This document shows positions 25,430 to 34,281 of a stretch of 64,000 nucleotides of DNA, piece by piece. Below the pieces are notes generated by a model. That model saw nothing but the letters and a program-made list of their open reading frames with translations. It had not been told where the DNA came from and made no database searches. This DNA comes from Ancylobacter sonchi (GTDB lineage Bacteria; Pseudomonadota; Alphaproteobacteria; Rhizobiales; Xanthobacteraceae): contig NZ_JAHBGF010000036.1 of NCBI RefSeq assembly GCF_018390695.1, positions 310,001-374,000 of the forward strand. Direction: 5' to 3'. The number at the start of each line of letters is the position of its first letter. The first letter of the stretch is position 1. A program made the position numbers and the translations under genes.

Positions 25430-26170
25430 TCAGATCATCGCCATGCCGCCGTTCACGTGCAGCGTCTGGCCCGTGACATAGCCGGCCTCGTCGGAGGCGA
25501 GATAGACGGCGGCGGCGGCGATGTCTTCCGGGGTGCCGAGGCGCGCGGCCGGCACCGAGGAGAGAATCGCGTCCTTGGTCTTGTCGTTCAGCACATCGGT
25601 CATCGGCGTGGCGATGAAGCCGGGCGCGATGCAGTTCACCGTGACCCCGCGCGCCGCCACTTCCTTGGCCAGTGCCTTCGACATGCCGATCATGCCCGCC
25701 TTGGCCGCGGCATAGTTGCCCTGGCCGGCATTGCCGGTGACGCCGACGATGGAGGTGATGCCGATGATGCGGCCGGAACGGCGGCGCATCATGTTGCGCG
25801 CGGCCGCCCGCATCAGGCGGAAGCCGGCGGTGAGGTTCACCGCGATCACCGTATCCCACGCCTCGTCGGAGATGCGCACGAACAGCGCGTCACGGGTGAT
25901 GCCGGCATTGTTGACGAGAATGTCGAGATTGCCGCCGAACGCCTCTTCGGCGGACGGCACCAGGGCCTCGACCTCTTCGGTCGAGGCGAGGTTGCACGGC
26001 AGCACCACGGTGCGCTCGCCGAGCTCGCCGGCCAGCGCGTCCAGCGCCTCGCGACGGGTGCCGGAGAGGGCGACGGTCGCGCCACGCGCATGGAGGCCCT
26101 TGGCGATGGCGCCGCCGATGCCGCCCGTGGCACCGGTGACGAGAGCGGTCTTGCCGGTCAGGTCGAACAT
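25430..26170 (-). CDS. fabG: 3-oxoacyl-ACP reductase
   Basis: The 246-residue NADPH-dependent short-chain dehydrogenase has TGATGGIGGAIAKGL for cofactor binding, NNAGITRDALFVR, the catalytic serine in GIIGITSIVG, and YAAAKAGM for the Tyr-Lys pair. It starts MFDLTGKTALVTG after AGGAG. A 232-base gap separates it from acpP, so acpP may have an additional promoter. Confidence 0.97.
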   Translation of the reverse strand: MFDLTGKTALVTGATGGIGGAIAKGLHARGATVALSGTRREALDALAGELGERTVVLPCNLASTEEVEALVPSAEEAFGGNLDILVNNAGITRDALFVRISDEAWDTVIAVNLTAGFRLMRAAARNMMRRRSGRIIGITSIVGVTGNAGQGNYAAAKAGMIGMSKALAKEVAARGVTVNCIAPGFIATPMTDVLNDKTKDAILSSVPAARLGTPEDIAAAAVYLASDEAGYVTGQTLHVNGGMAMI

Positions 26171-26185
26171 GAAAACTCCTGCTGC

Positions 26186-27136
26186 TCAGGCCGAGGCGGG
26201 GGACGCGGTGAAGGCCGCCACGTCCTCGGCGGTGCCGACATTGGCCGAGGCGACCTGCCGGGCGATACGCTTGGTGAGGCCGGACAGTACCTTGCCGGCC
26301 CCGACCTCGACGAGACGGGTCACGCCCTGCTCGGCCATGAAGGCGACGGATTCGCGCCAGCGCACCGTACCGGTCACCTGGCGCACGAGAAGTTCGCGGA
26401 TCACCGCCGGATCCGTCACCGGGGCGGCGGTCACATTGGCGACGACCGGCACCTTCGGCGTGGCGACCTCGACCGAGGCCAGCGCCTCGCGCATCGCCTC
26501 GGCGGCGGAAGCGATCAGCCGGCAATGGAAGGGAGCGGAGACGGAAAGCAGAATCGCGCGGGCGGCACCCTCGCGCTTGGCGATCTCGACCGCACGCTCC
26601 ACGGCCGCCACGTCGCCGGACACCACGACCTGCCCCGGGGCATTGTCGTTGGCGATATCGCAGACTTGCCCCTGCGCGGCCTCCGCAGCCACCGCGACCA
26701 CCTTGTCGTAGTCGAGGCCGAGGATCGCCGCCATCGCGCCGGTGCCCACCGGCGTGGCCGACTGCATCGCAATGCCGCGCAGGCGCAGCAGACGTGCCGC
26801 GTCGCCGATGGAGAATGCGCCGGCGGCGGCAAGCGCCGAATATTCGCCAAGCGAATGGCCGGCCACGAAGGCCGCGTCGCGGGCAAGGTCCAGCCCCACC
26901 TCGGCCTCCAGCACGCGGATCGCCGCGAGCGAGGTCGCCATCAGCGCCGGCTGGGCATTGGCGGTCAGGGTCAGCGTCTCGATCGGACCGTCCCACAGCA
27001 CCGCGGACAGCTTTTCGCCGAGCGCCTCGTCGACCTGCGCAAAGACATCACGCGCGACCGCGAAGTTGTCGGCGAGCGACTTGCCCATGCCGACGACCTG
27101 GCTGCCCTGTCCGGGGAAAACGAAAGCTGTGCTCAT
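26186..27136 (-). CDS. fabD: Malonyl-CoA:ACP transacylase
   Basis: The 316-residue enzyme begins MSTAFVFPGQGSQVVGMG. The active-site serine lies in GHSLGEYSALAAAG and the catalytic histidine in SAPFHCRLI. It loads malonyl units onto ACP. First gene of the fab cluster, it lies 15 bases before fabG and is divergent from rpsF across a 393-base gap. Confidence 0.97.
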   Translation of the reverse strand: MSTAFVFPGQGSQVVGMGKSLADNFAVARDVFAQVDEALGEKLSAVLWDGPIETLTLTANAQPALMATSLAAIRVLEAEVGLDLARDAAFVAGHSLGEYSALAAAGAFSIGDAARLLRLRGIAMQSATPVGTGAMAAILGLDYDKVVAVAAEAAQGQVCDIANDNAPGQVVVSGDVAAVERAVEIAKREGAARAILLSVSAPFHCRLIASAAEAMREALASVEVATPKVPVVANVTAAPVTDPAVIRELLVRQVTGTVRWRESVAFMAEQGVTRLVEVGAGKVLSGLTKRIARQVASANVGTAEDVAAFTASPASA

Positions 27137-27312
27137 GCAGATATGGTCCGCAGGTTAACGAATTAAGCGCGGGCAGGAACACCGGCCTGCCCGCGCTGTC
27201 AAGCATGGGCGCGGCCGAAAGCAACCGGAAGTCGCCGCTCGCCCACAGACTAGACCGTGGCGAAGAGCGTGACGGCACCGGGATAGGCATTGGGCCCGCG
27301 CGGCCGCCAGCC

Positions 27313-27340
27313 TTGATTTCCCGGCATTTTCGCGTATAAG
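27313..27340 (+). promoter_or_regulatory. Putative sigma-70-type promoter for the rpsF operon
   Basis: TTGATT (27313-27318) and TATAAG (27335-27340) are separated by 16 bases. They stand about 190 bases before rpsF in the divergent fabD-rpsF gap (27137-27529). The rest of the gap holds the structured leader described next. Near fabD, TTAAC and TTAA lie at 27150-27162 with the wrong spacing for CtrA. Confidence 0.5.
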
Positions 27341-27420
27341 CGCGCGCACTGTCGGTCCCGGCCGGGGGCTGAACGGACGGTCGCGCTCGTCGCGACGTCG
27401 GAATTCACGAGATTTCCGCG

Positions 27421-27488
27421 CGTCCCGTGTCCCCGCCTTCGAGATTGTTCGAGCCTTTCCGGGGCTCGAAGGGCTCGGCGTCGGGACG
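27421..27488 (+). promoter_or_regulatory. Structured rpsF leader, candidate S6:S18 autoregulatory site
   Basis: An outer 7-bp stem, CGTCCCG/CGGGACG (27421-27427 with 27482-27488), encloses an 8-bp hairpin, TTCGAGCC/GGCTCGAA (27448-27455 with 27463-27470), whose loop contains CCG. It lies 41 bases before the rpsF start. In several bacteria the S6:S18 complex represses its own operon by binding a leader hairpin with an exposed CCG. The match here is by position and general form only. Confidence 0.4.
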
Positions 27489-27529
27489 ATAGCCGCAATA
27501 GTGCGGAAACAAAAGGAAAGGCACGAGAC

Positions 27530-28000
27530 ATGGCTCTTTATGAGCATGTGTTCCTCGCGCGCCAGGACGTAACGGCGCAGCAGGTCGAGGAACTGACCGC
27601 CCGTTTCAAGGGCGTGATCGAGGCGAATGGTGGTTCGGTCTCCAAGACCGAATATTGGGGCGTGAAGACGCTCACCTATCGCGTCCGCAAGAACCGCAAG
27701 GCTCACTTCTCGCTGCTCAACATCGACGCCCCGGCTCCGGCGGTCGCCGAGATGGAGCGCCAGATGCGCATCGACGAGGACGTCCTGCGCTTCCTCACCA
27801 TCCGGGTCGAGGAACTCGAGGAAGGCCAGTCGGTCATGCTGCAGAAGCGCGATCGTGACGATCGCGGCGAGCGTGGCGACCGCGGCTTCGGTGGCGACCG
27901 CGGCTTCGGCGGCGGTGGGCGCGGCTTCGGCGGTGGCCGGGACGATCGTCCCCCGCGCCGTGACCGTGAAGAAGCCAACGCCAATGTGGAGAGTGAATGA
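27530..28000 (+). CDS. rpsF: 30S ribosomal protein S6
   Basis: The 156-residue protein begins [15 protein letters not shown] and carries the S6 core up to about residue 105. This is followed by a tail of roughly 50 residues rich in Arg, Gly and Asp (repeats of the type RGDRGFGG and GGGRGFGG), longer than the E. coli tail. The tail is typical of alphaproteobacterial S6 but unusually glycine-arginine rich. It is first in rpsF-rpsR-DUF2232-rplI, a conserved operon, and overlaps the rpsR start region. Confidence 0.97.
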   Translation: MALYEHVFLARQDVTAQQVEELTARFKGVIEANGGSVSKTEYWGVKTLTYRVRKNRKAHFSLLNIDAPAPAVAEMERQMRIDEDVLRFLTIRVEELEEGQSVMLQKRDRDDRGERGDRGFGGDRGFGGGGRGFGGGRDDRPPRRDREEANANVESE

Positions 28001-28263
28001 TGGCTTTCGGTAGCACCGGCGGTTCCGCCGCGGGCGGCGCTCGCCGTCCTTTCTTCCGTCGTCGCAAGACCTGCCCGTTCTCCGGCGCCAACGCCCCGAA
28101 GATCGACTACAAGGACGTACGTCTGCTGCAGCGCTACATTTCCGAGCGCGGCAAGATCGTTCCGTCCCGCATCACGGCGGTTTCCGCCAAGAAGCAGCGC
28201 GAGCTCGCGGCTGCCATCAAGCGTGCCCGCTTCCTCGGCCTGCTGCCCTTCGTGATCCGCTGA
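28000..28263 (+). CDS. rpsR: 30S ribosomal protein S18
   Basis: The small basic protein of about 87 residues has [15 protein letters not shown] and the conserved C-terminal part [51 protein letters not shown] (quoted in two neighbouring parts of the protein). It binds next to S6 on the platform of the 30S subunit. Two adjacent ATG codons at 27997 and 28000 overlap the rpsF stop; the second is chosen arbitrarily. Translation is coupled to rpsF. Confidence 0.96.
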   Translation: MAFGSTGGSAAGGARRPFFRRRKTCPFSGANAPKIDYKDVRLLQRYISERGKIVPSRITAVSAKKQRELAAAIKRARFLGLLPFVIR

Positions 28264-28276
28264 TCGCGTGACCTTC

Positions 28277-28302
28277 GACCCCCGGCAGCCATGCCGGGGG
28301 TC
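28277..28302 (+). other. Strong hairpin between rpsR and the DUF2232 gene
   Basis: A perfect 10-bp stem, GACCCCCGGC/GCCGGGGGTC, with a 6-base loop lies 14 bases past the rpsR stop. No T-run follows, so it is more likely an RNA-processing or stability element, or a weak attenuator setting lower expression of the next gene. Confidence 0.6.
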
Positions 28303-28410
28303 TTCGCCTGAAATGTTTCCGACCGGCCCACGGGATTGTCCCGCCGGCCCACAGCTGAGGCGGACCTTTGCTCCGCTTCTAACCGCCCCAAGGAGCGGGA
28401 CAGCTCGTCG

Positions 28411-29367
28411 ATGATGATGATCTTGCTCATAGCGTTCGGCGCCGGTGCGGCGTCCGCCCTGATGGTCGCCGCGGTCGCGACCGGCAGCGCTTTGGCCGTG
28501 CCGCTGTTCTATCTCGCCCCCCTGCCGGTGCTGATCGCCGGCCTCGGCTGGTCGCAGTTGGCCGCCCTGGTCGCCGCCTCCACCGCAGCCGTGCTCGCCG
28601 GCGTGTTCTTCGGGCTCGAACTGATGCTGGCCTATGTCGCCGGCGTCGGACTGCCGGCCTATGTCATGGCCTATCTCGCGCTGATGGCGCGGCATGAGGC
28701 GCCCGACGCCCCGCTGGAATGGTTTCCGGTCGGCCGGCTGGTGCTGGCGGCGGCCGTGCTCGGCTCGCTGGCGGTCGCCTCGCTGATCCCGCTCATCGCC
28801 GGCGATTTCGCTGACTATGAAGCGGCGCTGCGCAGCCTGTTCCAGGCCATGCTCACCGAGCGGGCCGGGGAAGCCGGCCCGGATGCCGAACGCCTTGCCG
28901 ATCTTCTCGTCGCCGTGATGCCGCCGGCCGCGGCGGTGGTGACCATGGCGACACAGCTGGTCAACCTCTGGCTCGCCGCCCATGTCGCCCGGATGTCGGG
29001 CCGGCTGATGCGGCCCTGGCCGGACCTCTCCGCCATGGTGCTGCCCCGCACCGCCGCGGTGCTGCTGGTCGGCACCTTCCTCGGCGCCGCCATCACCTCC
29101 GGCTTTGTCGGCCTGCTGGTGGAACTGCTCGCCGCGACGCTGCTGCTGGCCTTCGGCCTGCTCGGCATGGCGGTGGTGCACGCCGTCACCCGCGGGGCAC
29201 CGGGGCGCGGCCTCGTCATCGGCACGGTGTGGCTTGCCGCGCTCGCCCTTGGCTGGCCCTTCGCCGCCCTCGCCCTGCTCGGCCTCGCCGAGACCCTGTT
29301 CGGCGTGCGCGCCCGGTTTCCCCGCAAGGGCGGCCGTGGCGGACCGCCCGCCGCCAACGACATGTGA
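28411..29367 (+). CDS. DUF2232 family integral membrane protein
   Basis: The 318-residue, very hydrophobic protein has eight or so membrane segments. It starts MMMILLIAFGAGAASALM after AAGGAGCGGG. The open frame begins 25 codons earlier, but that part is hydrophilic and lacks a ribosome binding site. It belongs to the DUF2232 group found between rpsR and rplI in many alphaproteobacteria; the function is not established. Its constant place in a ribosomal protein operon suggests a housekeeping membrane role. Confidence 0.85.
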   Translation: MMMILLIAFGAGAASALMVAAVATGSALAVPLFYLAPLPVLIAGLGWSQLAALVAASTAAVLAGVFFGLELMLAYVAGVGLPAYVMAYLALMARHEAPDAPLEWFPVGRLVLAAAVLGSLAVASLIPLIAGDFADYEAALRSLFQAMLTERAGEAGPDAERLADLLVAVMPPAAAVVTMATQLVNLWLAAHVARMSGRLMRPWPDLSAMVLPRTAAVLLVGTFLGAAITSGFVGLLVELLAATLLLAFGLLGMAVVHAVTRGAPGRGLVIGTVWLAALALGWPFAALALLGLAETLFGVRARFPRKGGRGGPPAANDM

Positions 29368-29404
29368 ACCCTCTCGAAATCGACTGCACTGAAGGAGAAC
29401 CAAG

Positions 29405-29971
29405 ATGGAAGTGATTCTGCTGGAACGCGTGGCCAAGCTCGGCCAGATGGGTGAAGTTGTCCGCGTGAAGGACGGCTTCGCGCGCAATTTCCTGCTGCCG
29501 GAAGGCAAGGCGCTGCGCGCCACCAAGGACAACAAGGCCCGCTTCGAGACCATGAAGGCCCAGCTCGAGGTCCGTAACCTCGAACTGAAGAACGAGGCGG
29601 CCAAGGTCGGCGAAAAGCTCAGCGGCACCGAAGTGGTGCTGGTGCGCCAGGCCGGCGAGACCGGCCAGCTCTACGGCTCGGTGTCGAGCCGCGACCTCGC
29701 CGACGCGCTGACCGCCACCGGCTTCACCGTCGCCCGCTCGCAGATCGTGCTCAACCACCCGATCAAGACCATCGGCGTCCACAGCGTGCCGGTCACCCTG
29801 CACCCGGAAGTCGAAGTGACGGTCAAGGCGAACGTCGCCCGCAGCGCTGAAGAGGCCGCTCGCCAGTCGCGCGGCGAAGACCTGTCGATCGTCCGCGACG
29901 ACGAGGACGAGGACGAGGAAGTCGCCGAGGCGGACGAATCGGCTGAGACCGAAGAGGCCGAGCAGGCCTGA
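29405..29971 (+). CDS. rplI: 50S ribosomal protein L9
   Basis: The 188-residue protein begins [32 protein letters not shown], covering the N-terminal rRNA-binding domain. A long helix and C-terminal domain ending near residue 150 follow. The very acidic tail of about 35 residues ([23 protein letters not shown]) is usual in alphaproteobacteria. AAGGAG precedes the ATG. A strong terminator follows, ending the operon. Confidence 0.97.
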   Translation: MEVILLERVAKLGQMGEVVRVKDGFARNFLLPEGKALRATKDNKARFETMKAQLEVRNLELKNEAAKVGEKLSGTEVVLVRQAGETGQLYGSVSSRDLADALTATGFTVARSQIVLNHPIKTIGVHSVPVTLHPEVEVTVKANVARSAEEAARQSRGEDLSIVRDDEDEDEEVAEADESAETEEAEQA

Positions 29972-30017
29972 AGCTGACGCCGCGTAAGTAACCTTACGTT
30001 ATCGGCCTAAATATGTA

Positions 30018-30045
30018 GCCCGGTCGTTCGCGACCGGGCTTTTTT
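30018..30045 (+). terminator. Intrinsic terminator of the rpsF-rplI operon
   Basis: A 9-bp perfect stem, GCCCGGTCG/CGACCGGGC, with a TTCG tetraloop is followed by six T residues. Confidence 0.95.
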
Positions 30046-30180
30046 GCGTTCTGAATGGAAAATCTGCGTGTTGCGAGGGTGGCGATGTTGTGATGCAATG
30101 AAAAGCATCAAATCCAGACATGCCCTGTGATTGGGCAAGCAGTCTCGGCTGCGGGACTGCTGGTATTGTGGAGCTGGCCG

Positions 30181-31440
30181 ATGGAACGGTTGCTCAGGAG
30201 CGCGCTAGCCCGCGTCGTCCGTAGCGGTTCGCTTACTGTCGTCTTCGCCTCCGGCGAAAAGGTCGTCTTCGGTGATGGGACCGGCAAGCCGCTGGTGCTG
30301 CGTTTCACCTCCCCCAACTGGCAAAAGCAGGTCGCTCTCGATCCCGAGCTCAAGTTCGGCGAGGCCTATATGGAAGGCGGCATCGTCGTCGATAACGGCG
30401 ACATCGCCGACCTTCTGGCGCTGCTGATGGCGCAGGTCGGCCTCCAGGTGCCGAGCGCTCCCGCCAAGACATTGATGAAGCTACGCTTTCTGTTCCGTCG
30501 CCTCGCGCAGTTCAATCCCCGCGACCGCTCTCAGAAGAACGTAGCGCATCACTACGATCTCGACGGGCGGCTCTATTCGCTGTTTCTCGACGCCGACCGG
30601 CAATATTCCTGCGCCTATTTCGAGCGCGCCGACCAGACGCTGGACGATGCCCAGCTCGCCAAGAAGCGCCACATCGCTGCCAAGCTACTGTTCAATCGCG
30701 CCGACCTCAGCGTGCTCGACATCGGTTGCGGCTGGGGCGGCATGGGGCTCTACCTCGCCGAGAACGCCGGCGCCCGCGTCACCGGCGTCACGCTCTCGCA
30801 AGAGCAGCTCGGCGTTGCCCAGTGCCGGGCCGACGAGCGTAACCTCGCCGATCGCGCGGAATTCCGGCTGCAGGATTATCGCGATGTCCCCGGCCCGTTC
30901 GATCGCATCGTCTCGGTCGGCATGTTCGAGCATGTCGGCATCGGCCATTACGACGAGTACTTCTCCAAGGTCGCCGGGCTGCTGAAGGACGACGGCGTGG
31001 CGCTTATCCACTCCATCGGCCGCTCCGAGGGACCGGGCATCACCAATCCGTGGATCGCCAAATACATCTTCCCCGGCGGCTACATCCCGGCGCTCTCCGA
31101 GGTGCTGCCGGCGATCGAGCGGGCCGGCCTGCTCGTCACCGACATCGAACTGCTGCGCCTGCATTATGCCGAGACGCTGAAGGCCTGGCGCGAGCGCTTC
31201 CTCGCCCATCGCGAGGAGGTCGAGCGCATCTATGACGAGCGCTTCGTGCGGATGTTCGAATTCTACCTCGCCGCCTCCGAGATGGCGTTCCGCCACCAGG
31301 GGATGATGATCTTCCAGATCCAGCTCGCCAAGCGCGAGGGAGCGGTGCCGATGACCCGCAACTATATCGCCGAGGCCGAGGCGGACCTGAAGGCGATGGA
31401 GCGGCAGAATCGGCCGGGTCTGCGGCTGGCGGGTGAATAG
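30181..31440 (+). CDS. cfa: Cyclopropane-fatty-acyl-phospholipid synthase family protein
   Basis: The 419-residue SAM-dependent enzyme has the SAM motif VLDIGCGWGGMGLYLAENAG near residue 180, the FDRIVSVGMFEHVG segment and YIFPGGYIPAL in the C-terminal half. It adds a methylene group across double bonds of membrane phospholipid acyl chains. The ATG at 30181 follows GTGGAG; the frame opens 18 codons earlier. A 6-bp palindrome TGATGC-N8-GCATCA (30091-30110) lies upstream and could be an operator. The gene stands between rplI and dnaB, which are often closer neighbours, and may be an insertion into a conserved order. Confidence 0.92.
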   Translation: MERLLRSALARVVRSGSLTVVFASGEKVVFGDGTGKPLVLRFTSPNWQKQVALDPELKFGEAYMEGGIVVDNGDIADLLALLMAQVGLQVPSAPAKTLMKLRFLFRRLAQFNPRDRSQKNVAHHYDLDGRLYSLFLDADRQYSCAYFERADQTLDDAQLAKKRHIAAKLLFNRADLSVLDIGCGWGGMGLYLAENAGARVTGVTLSQEQLGVAQCRADERNLADRAEFRLQDYRDVPGPFDRIVSVGMFEHVGIGHYDEYFSKVAGLLKDDGVALIHSIGRSEGPGITNPWIAKYIFPGGYIPALSEVLPAIERAGLLVTDIELLRLHYAETLKAWRERFLAHREEVERIYDERFVRMFEFYLAASEMAFRHQGMMIFQIQLAKREGAVPMTRNYIAEAEADLKAMERQNRPGLRLAGE

Positions 31441-31539
31441 GCGGGGACGACGCGTCCCCGTTATCCCCGCATTTACGTCTGGACGGGCACACGAGCGGCG
31501 CAGCCGGTACCCACGTCGCAGTTTGAGGGCGATGTCGGG

Positions 31540-31555
31540 TTAAGGATGCGTTAAC
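31540..31555. promoter_or_regulatory. CtrA-type site TTAA-N7-TTAAC immediately before dnaB
   Basis: TTAA (31540-31543) and TTAAC (31551-31555), seven bases apart, form part of a larger palindrome GGTTAA-N7-TTAACC (31538-31556). The site ends 35 bases before the dnaB start codon, where the promoter should lie. Confidence 0.6.
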
Positions 31556-31590
31556 CTTCCCCTGCTCGTTCAGCCGTACCCGGAGCCGTC

Positions 31591-33078
31591 ATGCTCGATT
31601 CCCCCGCGCGCCCCGCCGTCGCGTCCGAACCGCATTACCGCACGGCCCCTCACAATATCGAGGCTGAGCAGGCGCTGCTCGGCGCCATTCTGGTGAACAA
31701 TGAGGCGTTCTACCGCGTCTCCGACTTCCTGCAGCCCCGGCATTTCTTCGATCCCGTGCACACCGCCGTCTACGAGACCTCCGGCGCGCTGATCCGCGCC
31801 GGCAAGGTGGCGACCCCGGTGACGTTGAAGACCTTCCTGCCGGCCGAACTCGACATTGGCGGCCTCACGGCGCCGCAATATCTCGCCCGCCTCGCCGCCG
31901 AGGCGACGACCATCATCAACGCCGAGGACTACGGGCGCACCATCTACGACCTCGCGGTGCGGCGCGACCTCATCTCCATCGGCGAGGAGGTGGTGAACGA
32001 AGCCTTTGACGCGCCTATCGATTCGACGCCACAGCAGCAGATCGAGGAAGCGGAAAAGCGCCTCTACGAGTTGGCCGAGACCGGGCGCTACGATGGCGGC
32101 TTCCTGCGCTTCAACGACGCGCTGAAGGAAGCCGTCGACATGGCGAGCCGCGCCTTCCAGCGCGACGGGCACCTGTCAGGCACCGCCTCGGGCCTCGACG
32201 ATCTCGACCAGATGATGGGCGGACTACAGCCCTCCGACCTGATCATCCTCGCCGGCCGCCCGGCGATGGGAAAGACCTCGCTCGCCACCAACATCGCTTT
32301 CAACGTCGCCGCCGCCTACCAGTCCGAGACGTTGCCGGACGGCTCCATCCGCGCGAAGGACGGCGGGGTGGTCGGCTTCTTCTCGCTGGAAATGTCGGCC
32401 GAACAATTGGCCACCCGTATCCTCGCCGAGCAGGCCGAGATCGCCTCCTACAAGATCCGCCGTGGCGACATCTCCGAGCACGAGTTCGACAAGCTCGCCA
32501 GTTGCGCCCAGATGATGCAGACTATCCCGCTCTACATCGACGACACCGGCGGCATCTCCATCGCGCAATTGCGCGCCCGCGCCCGCCGATTGAAGCGCCA
32601 GCGCGGCCTTGACTTCATGGTGGTGGACTATCTGCAGCTGCTAACCGGCTCCTCCAAGAGCTCGTCGCAAAATCGTGTGCAGGAAATCACCGAGATCACT
32701 ACTGGCCTGAAGGCGCTCGCCAAAGAACTCGGCGTACCGATCATGGCATTGTCCCAGCTGTCGCGTCAGGTTGAATCGCGCGACGACAAGCGCCCCCAGC
32801 TCTCAGATCTTCGTGAATCCGGCTCGATCGAGCAGGACGCCGACGTGGTGATGTTCGTTTTCCGTGAGGAATACTATCTGAAGAGCAAGGAGCCGAAGGA
32901 AGGCACCGAGGAATGGTTCAAGTGGGACCAGGACATGAAGGCGGCCCAGGGCGTCGCCGAGGTGATCATCGGCAAGCAGCGTCACGGCCCCACCGGCACG
33001 GTCAAGGTCGCCTTCGAAGCCCAGTACACGCGCTTCTCGACGCTGGCGTCGAGCGACCGCCTGCCGGCGCATGACTGA
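31591..33078 (+). CDS. dnaB: Replicative DNA helicase DnaB
   Basis: The 495-residue hexameric 5'-3' helicase has an N-terminal domain (APHNIEAEQALLGAILVNNEAFYRV) and, after a linker, a RecA-like domain. That domain carries the P-loop GRPAMGKTSLATNIA, FSLEMSAEQLATR, FMVVDYLQLL, LSQLSRQVE and the C-terminal ADVVMFVFREEYY. No intein is present. It unwinds DNA at the replication fork. A CtrA-type site lies just upstream. The gene is followed after 8 bases by alr on the same strand. Confidence 0.97.
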   Translation: MLDSPARPAVASEPHYRTAPHNIEAEQALLGAILVNNEAFYRVSDFLQPRHFFDPVHTAVYETSGALIRAGKVATPVTLKTFLPAELDIGGLTAPQYLARLAAEATTIINAEDYGRTIYDLAVRRDLISIGEEVVNEAFDAPIDSTPQQQIEEAEKRLYELAETGRYDGGFLRFNDALKEAVDMASRAFQRDGHLSGTASGLDDLDQMMGGLQPSDLIILAGRPAMGKTSLATNIAFNVAAAYQSETLPDGSIRAKDGGVVGFFSLEMSAEQLATRILAEQAEIASYKIRRGDISEHEFDKLASCAQMMQTIPLYIDDTGGISIAQLRARARRLKRQRGLDFMVVDYLQLLTGSSKSSSQNRVQEITEITTGLKALAKELGVPIMALSQLSRQVESRDDKRPQLSDLRESGSIEQDADVVMFVFREEYYLKSKEPKEGTEEWFKWDQDMKAAQGVAEVIIGKQRHGPTGTVKVAFEAQYTRFSTLASSDRLPAHD

Positions 33079-33086
33079 GGTGCGCC

Positions 33087-34202
33087 ATGGCTGATGCCTC
33101 CCTGTCGAGCGGCGCGGCCGGCGGCCGGCTTACCATCGATCTGCGAGCGATTTCAGATAATTACGCAGAAATCGCCGCACGTGTGGCCCCCGCCGCCTGC
33201 GCCGCTGTGCTGAAGGCCGACGCCTATGGCACCGGGCTGGAGCCGGTGGCGGCGGCACTGTGGGAGGCCGGCGCCCGCAGCTTCTTCGTCGCCCTGCTCG
33301 CCGAGGCGCGACGGCTGCGCGACCTGCTCCCCAAGGCGGAGATCTTCGTGCTCAACGGCCTCTTCGCCGGGACCGATGAGGTGTACGATGAGTACGATCT
33401 CAGGCCGGTCCTGGGCAGTCAGGACGAAATCGAGCGCTGGCGGAGCTACTGTGCCGGGGTCGGTCGCCCCCTCCCCGCCGCGCTGCATGTGGATACCGGC
33501 ATGAACCGGCTCGGCGTCTCGCCGGCGGAAGCAATCAGCCTCGCCGAGGCACGCGACGAGCTCGGCTTCCCGCTGGTGCTGGTGATGAGCCACCTTGCCT
33601 GCGCCGACGAGCTCGACCACCCGCTCACCGCGCGCCAGCTGGAGGACTTCCGCGCCGTCGCGGCGCTGTTCCCCGGGGTGCGAGCCTCGCTCGCCAATTC
33701 GGCGGGCGCGCTGGGCGACAAGGCGCTGCATTTCGACATGGTCCGGCCCGGCATCGCGCTCTATGGCGGACGCTTCCGCAGCGACCGCGCCCCGCTGCGC
33801 CCGGTAGTGCGGCTCGATCTGCGGATCGCGCAGATCCGCGAGGTACATGAGGGCGAGACCATCGGCTATGGCGCGGCGCAGACGGCGCGGCGGCCCACCC
33901 GCGTCGCCGTCCTCGCGGCCGGCTATGCCGACGGCATTCCCCGCCTCGCCGGCTCCTCCGATACACAGGTCGGCGCCGAGGTGGTGATCGCCGGCCGGCG
34001 CTGCCCGCTCGCCGGGCGCATCTCCATGGACCTGATGACGGTAGACATCACCGACCTGCCGGAGGATGCCGTCCGCCCCGGCGATGTCGCGACGCTGATC
34101 GGCGAGGGCATCGGCGTCGACGACCTCGCCCGTCATGCGCAAACCATCGGCTATGAGGTGCTGACCTCGCTGGGCCGGCGCTTCCATCGGCGCTGGGCCT
34201 GA
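33087..34202 (+). CDS. alr: Alanine racemase
   Basis: The 371-residue PLP enzyme supplies D-alanine for peptidoglycan. The PLP lysine is in VLKADAYGTG near residue 40 and the catalytic tyrosine in VLAAGYADGIPR. Other family segments are HVDTGMNRLGV, SLANSAGAL and RISMDLMTVDI. It follows dnaB directly and precedes radA, the usual order in this class. Confidence 0.96.
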   Translation: MADASLSSGAAGGRLTIDLRAISDNYAEIAARVAPAACAAVLKADAYGTGLEPVAAALWEAGARSFFVALLAEARRLRDLLPKAEIFVLNGLFAGTDEVYDEYDLRPVLGSQDEIERWRSYCAGVGRPLPAALHVDTGMNRLGVSPAEAISLAEARDELGFPLVLVMSHLACADELDHPLTARQLEDFRAVAALFPGVRASLANSAGALGDKALHFDMVRPGIALYGGRFRSDRAPLRPVVRLDLRIAQIREVHEGETIGYGAAQTARRPTRVAVLAAGYADGIPRLAGSSDTQVGAEVVIAGRRCPLAGRISMDLMTVDITDLPEDAVRPGDVATLIGEGIGVDDLARHAQTIGYEVLTSLGRRFHRRWA

Positions 34203-34281
34203 CCGCCGCCCGCCTTGCGCCGGACGGCAGGGATGAGACATAAGGGGAACATTGTTCCTCGCCGACAGGTGTCCGCAGTCC

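Noticed and set aside
27150..27162. CtrA site before fabD
   Set aside because: TTAAC and TTAA occur there but are separated by three to four bases, not seven.
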